The translations under genes were made by a program, and so were the position numbers. 64,000 nucleotides of DNA from Arcanobacterium haemolyticum DSM 20595 (GTDB taxonomy: Bacteria > Actinomycetota > Actinomycetes > Actinomycetales > Actinomycetaceae): NCBI RefSeq assembly GCF_000092365.1, contig NC_014218.1, positions 1,426,001-1,490,000 of the forward strand. Reading direction: 5' to 3'. The stretch's first letter is position 1, and each line of letters opens with the position of its first letter. The notes under the pieces are model-generated. The model had not been told where the DNA came from and did no database searches. It worked only from the letters and a program-made list of their open reading frames with translations. Below, piece by piece: positions 27,789 through 36,605 of this stretch.

Positions 27789-27856
27789 GTGAATCACTCT
27801 CCTTAATCCATGATTCACTCTACTGCGTGAATCAATAATAAGTCAATGTGATTCAC
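27789..27856. promoter_or_regulatory. Double paired operator of the XRE-protease-PIN operon
   Basis: Four exact copies of one 8-base box: GTGAATCA (27789-27796), TGATTCAC (27811-27818), GTGAATCA (27827-27834), TGATTCAC (27849-27856). Each inverted pair has 14 bp between arms (22 bp centre to centre), and the two pairs are 38 bp apart. The array fills the whole gap between the regulator start and the end of the pseudouridine synthase gene, so promoter and operator must overlap. Two dimers binding on nearly the same DNA face is plausible. Confidence 0.75.
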
Positions 27857-27862
27857 GATTCA

Positions 27863-28792
27863 TTAAACAATCGCCTTCGCCAACCGCGCCGAACTAGTAA
27901 ACACGCGCTCTACCCCATCGATTGGATCAACAAAGCTTAATTCGCGGGCGTGGAGCTGGAGCGGATACGCCCGCGCGGCTTCCTCTTCTTTAGTGAACAA
28001 GCGCGGGTAGAGCGGATCGCCGAGGATTGGCGCGCCCACGTGTTCGAGTGTCACCCGCAACTGATGGGTTTTCCCGGTGTGCGGTATCAACTCCCACTGG
28101 GCCAGCCCGTCGGCGCGCGCCACGATTCGCATATGCGTCACCGAGTTCGGTTCACCGTCGACGACGTCGGTAGCCAGCGGCCGATACCCACGCTCGAGGC
28201 GCAATTCCACCGTTTCCCAGGTATCGAACCCGGGAATATCGCGGGTGACCGCACAATACTTCTTCCCCACACCCCGGCGCTCAAACAAGGTCTGGTACGG
28301 TTTACGCCACTGCGGTTCGCGAGTGAGCAACACCAGCCCAGCTGTTTCGGCATCCAACCGGTGAGCACATACCAGATCCTCGTCGTTAAATTGCCGGCGC
28401 GCCGCCACCGTAACCGTCTGCGCCACATGGGAACCGCGCGGAATTGTTGCCATACCGTGAGGTTTATCCACCACAATGAACCGCTCTTCGTCAGCAATCA
28501 CATTTAACTCGATCGGTGACTCTGGCTCATCCGGAACGGGGCGAAAAATCCATACCCGCATCCCCGGAACGTAAGGTTCTGCGCGAGATATCTCACGTCC
28601 CCCGTCGGCAAAAACATCGCCCGCATCGAGCAAGGCCAGTCCAAGGTCACCGAAGCGTGTCACAATCCATTCGCCGATAGTTCGCCACGAACCGGGCTCT
28701 AAGGTGACCGGCGTAGCGTTGATTCCGCCCCGCAAAGCTGGGCTCACTGCTGCCCGATGGCGCGCGCGTCGAACAGAACGAGGGGTACGCAA
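27863..28792 (-). CDS. RluA-family RNA pseudouridine synthase
   Basis: 309-aa enzyme that isomerises uridines in rRNA or tRNA. The catalytic Asp lies in AHRLDAETAGLVLL, preceded by the substrate-fold segment FIVVDKPHGMATIPRG and followed by KKYCAV and HTGKTHQLRVTLEHVGAPILGDPLY, all RluA hallmarks. There is no S4 domain, and the N-terminus (GEWIVTRFGDLG) is a divergent remnant. The specific uridine cannot be told. Divergent from pta; the start may be a little downstream since the first codons are Arg-rich and lack family similarity. Confidence 0.88.
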   Translation of the reverse strand: MRTPRSVRRARHRAAVSPALRGGINATPVTLEPGSWRTIGEWIVTRFGDLGLALLDAGDVFADGGREISRAEPYVPGMRVWIFRPVPDEPESPIELNVIADEERFIVVDKPHGMATIPRGSHVAQTVTVAARRQFNDEDLVCAHRLDAETAGLVLLTREPQWRKPYQTLFERRGVGKKYCAVTRDIPGFDTWETVELRLERGYRPLATDVVDGEPNSVTHMRIVARADGLAQWELIPHTGKTHQLRVTLEHVGAPILGDPLYPRLFTKEEEAARAYPLQLHARELSFVDPIDGVERVFTSSARLAKAIV

Positions 28793-28871
28793 CTATGTTC
28801 TCCTTTACCCGAAAGTCCCAAAATCGTGCCAAAATAAAGACGTTACACCAAAGACGTTGAAAGGACCCGAC

Positions 28872-30491
28872 GTGACTCACAGTCTGTACTTCACAGCAGC
28901 TGAAGGCAATGTTGGCACACAAGCACTCGTTCGCACTTTCGTAACCAGCCTAAAGGAACGTTATACGTCCGTAGGCGTGTTCCGTGCGTTCACTAACGGC
29001 CCAGTTGATCAGGATCTTCCATTCAAGGAAGCCCTCGAATTGGTTGGCCGTAGCGAGGATCTCGATCTCGCATGGGGTGCAACCCGCCAGGCATACGTGG
29101 CAAACGAAGAAGCCGCTATGGCTGATATGGTCAAGCGCTACACGGATTACGCTGAAGAGTTCGATGCTGTTCTCATCCTCGGCCTACTCGATGGAGATCC
29201 GCTCAACCCAGGCGCCCTGTCCCGTACCGGGCGAGCAGCAGCCAACCTTTCCACCACTGTCTTGTTCGCAGTATCAGGTTCGTTGCGTACCCCAGCTCAA
29301 CTCGACACAGTTATTTCTCTCTCCGCTAACGAATTCACAGGCCAACACGCCCCGATTTCTGGTGTTGTTGTGACGAACGCTGACATGGGAACCGTGACCG
29401 AAACGCAGATCGGTGACGCAATCGTTTTCGGCGATGGCCGGGCAGTCGAACTCGACGAAGCTGGCAAGGAACGCCTGGTTGCAGCGATGGAGAAGGGCTC
29501 CGACGTCGTTACCCCACTCTCTTTCCAATCCTGGCTCATTTCCCGTGCGCGAAGCGACCGCAAGCGCATCGTCCTCCCAGAAGCAACCGATCCACGAATC
29601 CTGCGCGCCGCCGCGGAACTCTTGGCACGCGAAGTCGCGGATATCATCTTGATCGGTGACGCGGAAGAAATCCACGCACACGCTACAGAATTGGGCGTGG
29701 ACGTATCAAAGGCTCGAATCGTCTCCGTAGATGATCCAGAACTGAACGAAAAGTACGCCATAGAATTCGCTCGTTTGCGCGAAAAGAAGGGCGTGACTGT
29801 GGACATGGCACGTGAAAAGGTCAAGGATCTCTCCTACTTCGGTACCATGATGGTTCACATGGATGACGCTGATGGCATGGTTTCTGGCGCAATCCATACC
29901 ACGGCACACACCATCGTCCCATCGTTCCAGATCATCAAGACCAAGCCGGGTGCAGCGCTCGTCTCTTCCTGCTTCCTCATGCTCATGGAAGATCGCGTCT
30001 ACGTGTACGGCGATTGTGCAGTGAATACCAACCCAACCCCGCAGGAACTCGCGGGAATCGCTGTGTCATCTGCGGAGACTGCACGCGCATTCGGCGTAGA
30101 ACCACGCGTGGCCATGCTTTCCTACTCCACCGGCACCTCCGGCAAGGGCCCGGATGTGGACGCAGTTGTGGAAGCAACCCAGATCGCACGTGAGATGGCA
30201 CCGGAGCTCGCGCTCGAAGGCCCAATTCAGTACGATGCCGCTGTGGATTCCTACGTTGCCAAGACTAAGCTTCCGGATTCCCCAGTTGCTGGCAAGGCTA
30301 ACGTGTTCGTGTTCCCATCCTTGAACGCAGGCAACATCGGTTACAAGGCTGTTCAGCGTTCCGCTGGCGCCGTGGCTGTTGGTCCTGTGCTTCAGGGCCT
30401 GAACAAGCCTGTGAATGATCTTTCCCGCGGTGCGTTGGTGGAAGACATCGTGAACACCGTTGCGATCACCGCAATCCAGGCACAGAACTGA
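28872..30491 (+). CDS. pta: Phosphate acetyltransferase
   Basis: 539-aa enzyme that converts acetyl-CoA and phosphate to acetyl phosphate. The start is GTG 28872 with AAAGGA seven bases upstream. The PTA/PTB catalytic domain occupies the C-terminal ~325 residues (RKRIVLPEATDPRILRAA onward, DGMVSGAIHTTAHTI, SYSTGTSGKGPDVD, FPSLNAGNIGYK). The N-terminal part keeps a degenerate P-loop-like domain (FTAAEGNVGTQALV) but the protein is ~150 residues shorter than E. coli Pta, so the DRTGG regulatory region is shortened or lost. First gene of the operon pta-ackA-acetyltransferase. Confidence 0.93.
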   Translation: MTHSLYFTAAEGNVGTQALVRTFVTSLKERYTSVGVFRAFTNGPVDQDLPFKEALELVGRSEDLDLAWGATRQAYVANEEAAMADMVKRYTDYAEEFDAVLILGLLDGDPLNPGALSRTGRAAANLSTTVLFAVSGSLRTPAQLDTVISLSANEFTGQHAPISGVVVTNADMGTVTETQIGDAIVFGDGRAVELDEAGKERLVAAMEKGSDVVTPLSFQSWLISRARSDRKRIVLPEATDPRILRAAAELLAREVADIILIGDAEEIHAHATELGVDVSKARIVSVDDPELNEKYAIEFARLREKKGVTVDMAREKVKDLSYFGTMMVHMDDADGMVSGAIHTTAHTIVPSFQIIKTKPGAALVSSCFLMLMEDRVYVYGDCAVNTNPTPQELAGIAVSSAETARAFGVEPRVAMLSYSTGTSGKGPDVDAVVEATQIAREMAPELALEGPIQYDAAVDSYVAKTKLPDSPVAGKANVFVFPSLNAGNIGYKAVQRSAGAVAVGPVLQGLNKPVNDLSRGALVEDIVNTVAITAIQAQN

Positions 30492-30496
30492 CCGAT

Positions 30497-30537
30497 TTGG
30501 CGAACGTTACAGAACAGCATTCTGTAACGTTCGCCAA
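30497..30537. terminator. Intercistronic hairpin between pta and ackA
   Basis: An 18-bp perfect stem (30497-30514 with 30520-30537) and five-base loop, starting six bases after the pta stop codon and 41 bases before ackA. No U-tract follows (CGTCGTCCC), so it is more likely a partial terminator or an RNA-stability element that sets the pta:ackA ratio than a full stop. Confidence 0.6.
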
Positions 30538-30578
30538 CGTCGTCCCTTTTATCTATCAAGAAAGAAAACGTAGTAAAA

Positions 30579-31751
30579 ATGACTGTTCTCGTTATCAATT
30601 CCGGCTCTTCGTCGATCAAATACCAACTCGTGAACCCAGAAACCGGTGAATCCATCGCATCCGGCCTTGTTGAACGCATCGGTGAAACCGAAGGCCACAT
30701 CGAGCACAAGTACAACGGCACCACCACCGACATTAACGAACCAGTTGCCGATCACAGCGTTGGCTTGCGTGAAGTTATCCGCCTGTTCAACGAAGTCGGC
30801 CCGAAGCTGGAAGACGCTGGTATCAAAGCCATCGGCCATCGTGTTGTTCAGGGCGGTAAGCACTTCGATAAGGCTGTTATCATCGACGATCACGTTGTTG
30901 AGCTCATCGAAGAACTCATCCCGCTCGGCCCGCTCCACAACCCAGCCCACCTCAAGGGCATCAACGTGGCACGCGAACTGTTCGACGTTCCAAACGTTGC
31001 CGTTTTCGATACCGCTTTCTTCCAGCACTTGCCTGCAGAAGCAGCCACCTATGCGTTAGATCGCGAAATCGCTGAAAAGTATCAGATCCGCCGCTACGGC
31101 GCCCACGGCACCTCCCACCAGTTCGTTTCCGGCAAGGTTTCGGAACTCTTGGAGCGCGACGATCTCAAGCAGATCGTTCTCCACTTGGGCAACGGCGCAT
31201 CCGTTTCTGCTGTTGTTAACGGCGCGGCTGTGGATACCTCGATGGGCTTGACCCCTCTTGAAGGTCTCGTGATGGGCACCCGCACCGGCGATATCGATCC
31301 AGCCGCCGTGTTCCACTTGGCTCGCCAGGCAAACATGAGCATCGACGAACTCGATACCCTCTTCAACAAGAAGTCTGGCATGAAGGGCCTTACCGGTTCC
31401 AACGATATGCGCGCAGTTGAAGCCATGGCTGAAGCTGGCGATCAAAACGCGATCGAGGCTCTCGACGTCTACACTCACCGTCTGCTCAAGTACGTTGGTA
31501 GCTACACCGCTGTCATGGGCGGCCTGGATGCGTTGACCTTCACCGCTGGCATTGGCGAAAATTCCTCTGAAACCCGAGCAGCTGTTCTTGACCGTTTGGC
31601 TGCGTTTGGCGTGAAGTACGACGCCGAAAAGAACTCGGCACGTTCCAAGGAGCCACGCATCATTTCCACCCCAGATTCTTCAGTTGTTGTTCTTGTTGTT
31701 CCAACAAACGAAGAACTTTCCATCGCTCAGCAGGCAATGGACGTGATCTGA
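30579..31751 (+). CDS. ackA: Acetate kinase
   Basis: 390-aa ASKHA-fold kinase that makes ATP and acetate from acetyl phosphate, partner of Pta. It begins with the family signature VLVINSGSSSIKYQL. It also has GHRVVQGG, DTAFFQHLP, the catalytic region RYGAHGTSHQFVS and LHLGNGASV, GTRTGDIDP and TAGIGENS near the C-terminus. Length is normal. The ribosome site is poor (AAGAAAG, far upstream), and the strong hairpin in front may influence its expression. Confidence 0.96.
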   Translation: MTVLVINSGSSSIKYQLVNPETGESIASGLVERIGETEGHIEHKYNGTTTDINEPVADHSVGLREVIRLFNEVGPKLEDAGIKAIGHRVVQGGKHFDKAVIIDDHVVELIEELIPLGPLHNPAHLKGINVARELFDVPNVAVFDTAFFQHLPAEAATYALDREIAEKYQIRRYGAHGTSHQFVSGKVSELLERDDLKQIVLHLGNGASVSAVVNGAAVDTSMGLTPLEGLVMGTRTGDIDPAAVFHLARQANMSIDELDTLFNKKSGMKGLTGSNDMRAVEAMAEAGDQNAIEALDVYTHRLLKYVGSYTAVMGGLDALTFTAGIGENSSETRAAVLDRLAAFGVKYDAEKNSARSKEPRIISTPDSSVVVLVVPTNEELSIAQQAMDVI

Positions 31752-31752
31752 G

Positions 31753-32199
31753 ATGGGTGTTGAACTCGTTTCTGACGTTACTCCTGATCTGGAGGCGGCT
31801 TTTGGCCGCCTGATCGGGCAGCTTTCGCGTTCTGCTACCCCGATGAATGCTGAACAGATCGAAGGCTTCTTGGCTCAAGAATGTGTTGATCTGCTGGTGT
31901 TCCGCGATGAGGATGCTGATGATTCAGGCGTTGCCCCGATCCTGGGTATGCTCACCTTGGTTACGTTCGAGATCCCTACCGGCTGGCGTGCATGGGTAGA
32001 GGACGTGGTTGTGGATGAGGCTGCCCGTGGTAAGGGTGTGGGCGCATCGTTGGTTGCTGCGGCTATCGATTTGGCGAAGAAGCGTGGAGCTAAGACTGTT
32101 GATCTTACCTCTCGCCCATCGCGCGAAGCCGCTAACCGTTTGTATCAGCGCTCTGGCTTTGAGCTTCGCGAAACGAATGTGTACCGCGTGAATAACTGA
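31753..32199 (+). CDS. GNAT-family N-acetyltransferase
   Basis: 148-aa protein with the GNAT core: substrate strand GMLTLVTFEIPTGWRAWVEDVVVDEAARGKGVGASLV (motif A, with the pyrophosphate loop RGKGVG) and the C-terminal motif B NRLYQRSGFELRETNVYR. The gene starts one base after the ackA stop codon, so it is cotranscribed. Substrate unknown; genetic linkage to Pta-AckA suggests a role in acetyl metabolism, which is inference. Two hairpins follow. Confidence 0.8.
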   Translation: MGVELVSDVTPDLEAAFGRLIGQLSRSATPMNAEQIEGFLAQECVDLLVFRDEDADDSGVAPILGMLTLVTFEIPTGWRAWVEDVVVDEAARGKGVGASLVAAAIDLAKKRGAKTVDLTSRPSREAANRLYQRSGFELRETNVYRVNN

Positions 32200-32240
32200 C
32201 GGTGGGCTGTTAGATTTGCGGCTGTAGCCTGTTTTATTCT

Positions 32241-32297
32241 GAAATGCTCCTTGAAAGTTGGACTTGGTAGTTGAGGCCTTCTTTCATGGAGCATTTC
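32241..32297 (+). terminator. Terminator after the pta operon
   Basis: 17-bp stem with one mismatch (32241-32257 with 32281-32297) and a 23-base loop, followed by the T-rich run TATTTCTTCTTT. It lies about 40 bp after the acetyltransferase stop. Confidence 0.55.
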
Positions 32298-32394
32298 TAT
32301 TTCTTCTTTAGCCAAGGCGAATGTGGTTGGGGTGAGCGGCAGGGGCAAACGTGTTCTTGTTCGTGCTGGTTTTGAAAGGGCGCCCCACTACGTG

Positions 32395-32435
32395 CAAGGG
32401 CCTGGTTCCGAAATCGTTTCGGAACCAGGCCCTTG
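32395..32435. terminator. Bidirectional terminator hairpin
   Basis: Perfect 19-bp stem (32395-32413 with 32417-32435) with a TCG tip, between the convergent acetyltransferase and coiled-coil surface protein genes. Confidence 0.7.
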
Positions 32436-32510
32436 GAGTTTAATAGGCAGGATAGGTTTAGACTGTTCAGCTGTAGGACACTACCATACCTATTTTATTT
32501 CTTGGCATTG

Positions 32511-34595
32511 TTAGTTTTGTTCTTGGCGCCGGCGACGGGATGCCACTGCGAGAGTCGCACCAGCACCAACCATTGCAAGACCTGCAAAGAGAACGCCACC
32601 TTCAATGCCAGTCTTAGCGAGCTCTCCAGCCTTAGCTTCAGGCTTCATTTCTGGAGCTTCAGGCTTCATAGGAGCACAAGCTTCCTTCTCAGCCTCAGCA
32701 AGAGCATCAGCTTCAGTATGAGCCTTGCTAATTTCGACATTGAGAGCATCCAATTCCTTTTCAGAGTGAGCAATAGTAGCCAGATCTTTCTGCTTACCCT
32801 TCACCGAATCTTCAATCTGAGACTTCTTCTTCAGAAGTTCATCGCGCTCAGAGGTAGCCTTCTTTAGCTCTTCTTGCGCGGCTTCAAGAGCTTTCTTAGC
32901 ACCATTCAGCTTGGTCTCAGCATCAGTACGCTTCTTCTTCAGATCAGCAGCCTCGAGTTTTGCAACCTTAGCTTCCTGTTTTTTGAGACGCTTTGCAACT
33001 TCGCCAGCAATCTGCTGTGCTTCGCCCATCTCGGAGTGCAGAGTATCTACTTCGTTCTGACGTTCCACTTGCTTCTTTCGCGCGTCTTCATCAGCATTTG
33101 CAAGCAGATTAACAACGTTCTCAAAATGTTTCTTTGCCGATTCATAATCTTCTTTTAGATTATCTTTAATATTCGACAAAGTTTTTTCAGACTCAGTTGC
33201 AAGTTTCAATTCAGAATTGAGTTTGGAGATTTCCTCCATAGCTAGGTTCCGTTCACGATCAGTTTTATCTGCGAGAGAGCCCAGTTCTTCTATTCCCCGT
33301 CGAAGCTCATCGATCTCCTGCCGGAGTGTTGTAATCTCTGACTTTAGTCTGGCAATATTTCGCGATTCACTCTCATACTCTTTGATCTCACTTGTTAATC
33401 TATTAGCTTCTGCTTGGACATGTCCAAGTTCATCACGCATCTTTTCAACAAGAGCGCTATACTTAGCGATATTTACTTCAAGACGCTGAACTTGGCCATC
33501 TCCAGTTAATTTTAGGATTTTATGTTCAATTTCTGCCAGAGTTGCCGCATTTTCCGGAGATACATTATTTTCTTTTGCAGCTTTTGCAACAATACGTTCG
33601 ATTTGCGAACGTAGATCTGCTGCTTCTTTCACGACGCGCGCATGCTCTGCTTTAAATTCTGCCAATTCCTGTTCTCTATGCTTAAGAGCCTGGGCCCGCC
33701 CTCGTGCATTTCCAGCTACATATTCTAATTCCCTCTCAGCTTTTTCTTTCTTCCCTTTATTAGCGCTAGCTCTATCTAGTGCATGTCCTAGCTCATATTG
33801 TGTACCTAGAAGTTTTTCAGCTTTGCTTTTTAAAACATGTTCTTTTTGATAATACGTTTTTTCTGTTTCTTTGAAACGAGCGTCTAACTCATCGAAACGT
33901 TTCTGAGCATCTTCCAGATTCGCTTTAATCGTTTCTATTCCTTTATTCTGAAGATCTAGTTTTGCAATAGAAGCATTAAGCGCATCCTTTGCACCTTCAA
34001 AATCTTGCTGAGTCTTCTTCTTCGCCCCGTCGAGCTTCTCAACACGCCTATTCTCTTCAGCAGTGAGCTTCTTATTTTCAGCATCTTTAGCATCATGCTC
34101 GGCCTGGAGCTTGCCAGCAGCATCCTTCGCATCAGCAGCTTCCTTCTTCAACTTCTCCAGTTCAGCCTTTGCATTTGCAAGCTCAGTTTCGGCCTGTGTG
34201 AGAGCATGCTTGGCATCATTCAAAGTCTTCTGGGCTTTAGCAACAACTGCAGACTTGCCGTTTACGTGAGCTTCACTCTTTGCAACTTCTTGCATAGCCT
34301 TTTCAATTTCACCAGCAAGGCGTGCAGATTCTTTCTGAAGCTCTGCGATAGCCTTCTGGGCAGCTTCACGGGCAGCACGCTCACCGTGAGTGCTTTGCAT
34401 AAGATCAGCGATCTTCTTTTCCAGATCACGAACATTCTTTGCGGCATTTTCGGCCATTGCCTGAGCGTCAAGGCACTGCTTAGAAGTGTGAGCCAAAGTC
34501 GTGGCTTCAGTTCCAAAAGCTGTGCCGGTTCCTAGTGTACTTCCGGCAAGGATAGCGACGATTGCGGACTGAGTCATATTCTTCTTAAAGTTCAT
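32511..34595 (-). CDS. Cell-wall-anchored coiled-coil surface protein (M-like)
   Basis: 694-aa secreted fibrous protein. The signal peptide covers about 1-29 (MTQSAIVAILAGSTLGTGTAFG). Residues ~40-640 are almost pure heptad-repeat coiled coil rich in Ala, Glu, Lys and Leu, without other domains. A short Pro/Lys-rich wall segment (MKPEAPEMKPEAKAG) precedes the sorting signal LAKTG (659-663), a hydrophobic helix and RRRRQEQN. This is the design of streptococcal M-like proteins, so binding of host proteins is possible but unproved. The middle (33100-34000) is visibly AT-richer than both ends, which suggests a recombined variable core between conserved secretion and anchoring parts. No good ribosome site precedes ATG 34595; a second ATG at 34577 is an alternative. 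Confidence 0.85.
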   Translation of the reverse strand: MNFKKNMTQSAIVAILAGSTLGTGTAFGTEATTLAHTSKQCLDAQAMAENAAKNVRDLEKKIADLMQSTHGERAAREAAQKAIAELQKESARLAGEIEKAMQEVAKSEAHVNGKSAVVAKAQKTLNDAKHALTQAETELANAKAELEKLKKEAADAKDAAGKLQAEHDAKDAENKKLTAEENRRVEKLDGAKKKTQQDFEGAKDALNASIAKLDLQNKGIETIKANLEDAQKRFDELDARFKETEKTYYQKEHVLKSKAEKLLGTQYELGHALDRASANKGKKEKAERELEYVAGNARGRAQALKHREQELAEFKAEHARVVKEAADLRSQIERIVAKAAKENNVSPENAATLAEIEHKILKLTGDGQVQRLEVNIAKYSALVEKMRDELGHVQAEANRLTSEIKEYESESRNIARLKSEITTLRQEIDELRRGIEELGSLADKTDRERNLAMEEISKLNSELKLATESEKTLSNIKDNLKEDYESAKKHFENVVNLLANADEDARKKQVERQNEVDTLHSEMGEAQQIAGEVAKRLKKQEAKVAKLEAADLKKKRTDAETKLNGAKKALEAAQEELKKATSERDELLKKKSQIEDSVKGKQKDLATIAHSEKELDALNVEISKAHTEADALAEAEKEACAPMKPEAPEMKPEAKAGELAKTGIEGGVLFAGLAMVGAGATLAVASRRRRQEQN

Positions 34596-35054
34596 GAAAT
34601 ACAGTTTGCAAATGTTTTCACTGTTTCTTCAACGTTTGACGCCTTGACCAGAATCACACACAAAAACCACAACTTTTCCAAGTTACACGCCATTTTATAT
34701 TTCTACAATCCTCCACGTTACCTAGGCGTTTCATGGGAGAATCCTGAGAACATATAGGCTCTCCTAATAAACATTGAAATGCCAACAATTACAACAATTT
34801 TCAACTACACAAAGATCGTGCCTCAAGCTACAGAATTTACAAAATGACGAAATCTTTACGTAAAACATCATTCATGCATACATGTATTTAAGTGGATAAT
34901 ATACATAAATATTCATACGCGAACGTATCTAATGTGATAGAGATAAACCCGAAAAAACTAGGATAAATGGCGATCTTACGACAATGTCAGATAATGACAC
35001 GCGCCAGAAAACGGACAAAAATAATAAAAATACACGAGCACCCTGAAGCCCGAG
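34596..35054. other. AT-rich intergenic region upstream of the surface protein gene
   Basis: About 460 bp without a convincing reading frame. It is much AT-richer than the chromosome and contains small self-complementary stretches such as ATACATGTAT near 34880. It should hold the promoter of the coiled-coil protein gene. I see no repeat, RNA gene or IS end. Confidence 0.4.
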
Positions 35055-35093
35055 AAAAAGCGGCCCGGCATCCACTCACGGATACCGGGCCGC
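35055..35093 (-). terminator. Intrinsic terminator of fumC
   Basis: 14-bp GC-rich stem with one mismatch (35060-35073 with 35080-35093), six-base loop, followed on the minus strand by TTTTT (35055-35059). A textbook Rho-independent terminator 27 bp after the fumC stop. Confidence 0.85.
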
Positions 35094-35119
35094 CTAACCC
35101 CTAGAATCACAATCTAGGA

Positions 35120-36508
35120 TCAGAAATCGCCAACCATAGTAGTGACGTCAAGAGCCTTATTCAAAGTCTCTTCATCAATCTCTCCACGCTCAACAAAACC
35201 CAGATCAAGCACAGCCTCCTTGATGGTCATGTTGTGCTTCACGGAGTGTTTAGCAATCTTTGCAGCATGTTCGTAGCCGATGTGACGGTTCAGTGGAGTC
35301 ACGATCGAAGGCGACGATTCAGCCAACTGCAAGCAACGATCTTCGTTAGCCACGATGCCATCAACGGTACGCTTGGCCAGGGTTTCAGCAACATTACCCA
35401 AGATCTCAATAGACTCAAGCAGGTTCTGAGCCATCACTGGGAGCATCACCAAAAGATCGAAGTTGCCCTGAGCGCCAGCAAACGCGATAGCAGCATCGTT
35501 ACCGATAACCTGAGCCGCAACCTGAACGGTAGCTTCTGGAACAACTGGGTTCACCTTGCCCGGCATGATAGACGAGCCTGGCTGCAGATCTGGCAGGTGA
35601 ATTTCACCAAGGCCGGTACGCGGACCGGAGCTCATCCAGCGAAGATCGTTAGCAATCTTCACGAAAGACACGGCAACGGTACGCAGTGCGCCAGAAGTTT
35701 CCACCAACGAATCCTGAGCAGCCTGTGCTTCAAAGTGGTTGGTTGCTTCAACGAATGGCTGGCCGGTGTGTTCAGCAATCAGTTCGATCACACGAGCAGA
35801 GAAACCAGCAGGAGTGTTAATACCCGTTCCAACAGCGGTACCGCCCAATGGAAGTTCGGCGAGGCGTGGAAGAGCAGCCTTCACACGATCGATTCCCAAA
35901 CGCACCTGAGCTGCGTAGCCGGAGAATTCCTGGCCAAGAGTAATAGGAGTTGCGTCCATCAAGTGAGTACGGCCCGACTTGACGATGTGCTTGAATTCCA
36001 CAGCCTTTGCTTCCAGCGACGTTGCAAGAACATCAAGCTTTGGAAGAAGACGCGTGTTGATTGCGTGAACAGCAGCAATATGGATCGACGACGGGAACAC
36101 GTCATTCGACGACTGCGAGCAGTTCACGTGATCGTTTGGATGAACTTCGATGCCCGAAGCCTTGGTTGCGATCGTAGACAAGACTTCGTTTGTATTCATG
36201 TTCGACGACGTACCCGAACCGGTCTGGAACACATCAATTGGGTACTGATCATCATGCTTGCCTGCAATCACTTCATCAGCAGCAGCAACGATAGCAGCGG
36301 AGCGTTCAGCATCCAACGTTCCCAGTTCAAGATTCGCGAGCGCAGCAGCGCGCTTAATTTCAGCCAATGCGTGCACGTGTGCAGGAGTCAGAGTCTTCCC
36401 TGAAATTGGGAAGTTCTCAACTGCACGCTGAGTCTGTGCACGGTAAAGAGCATCAACCGGCACTCGCACTTCACCCATGGTGTCGTGTTCGATGCGGTAT
36501 TCGGTCAT
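35120..36508 (-). CDS. fumC: Class II fumarate hydratase
   Basis: 462-aa iron-independent fumarase interconverting fumarate and malate in the TCA cycle. Start ATG 36508 has AGGAGG seven bases upstream, and the upstream extension is not family-like. The superfamily signature [11 protein letters not shown] with the catalytic Ser loop is present, as are [26 protein letters not shown] and the substrate-binding [16 protein letters not shown]. Length is standard. Single gene with its own terminator. Confidence 0.95.
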   Translation of the reverse strand: MTEYRIEHDTMGEVRVPVDALYRAQTQRAVENFPISGKTLTPAHVHALAEIKRAAALANLELGTLDAERSAAIVAAADEVIAGKHDDQYPIDVFQTGSGTSSNMNTNEVLSTIATKASGIEVHPNDHVNCSQSSNDVFPSSIHIAAVHAINTRLLPKLDVLATSLEAKAVEFKHIVKSGRTHLMDATPITLGQEFSGYAAQVRLGIDRVKAALPRLAELPLGGTAVGTGINTPAGFSARVIELIAEHTGQPFVEATNHFEAQAAQDSLVETSGALRTVAVSFVKIANDLRWMSSGPRTGLGEIHLPDLQPGSSIMPGKVNPVVPEATVQVAAQVIGNDAAIAFAGAQGNFDLLVMLPVMAQNLLESIEILGNVAETLAKRTVDGIVANEDRCLQLAESSPSIVTPLNRHIGYEHAAKIAKHSVKHNMTIKEAVLDLGFVERGEIDEETLNKALDVTTMVGDF

Positions 36509-36605
36509 GTCAACCTCCTTGTTTAGCGCCCGTGTTGGCGCGACATTTCCAATATTACTGCGGTGAACGAACGCACATCTAGGGCATTCGTCCACCGTAA
36601 GGTTT

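Noticed and set aside
27789-27856. Short CRISPR-like array reading of the four 8-base boxes
   Set aside because: Units are too short, alternate in orientation, and have fixed spacing directly before an XRE gene; an operator explains them.
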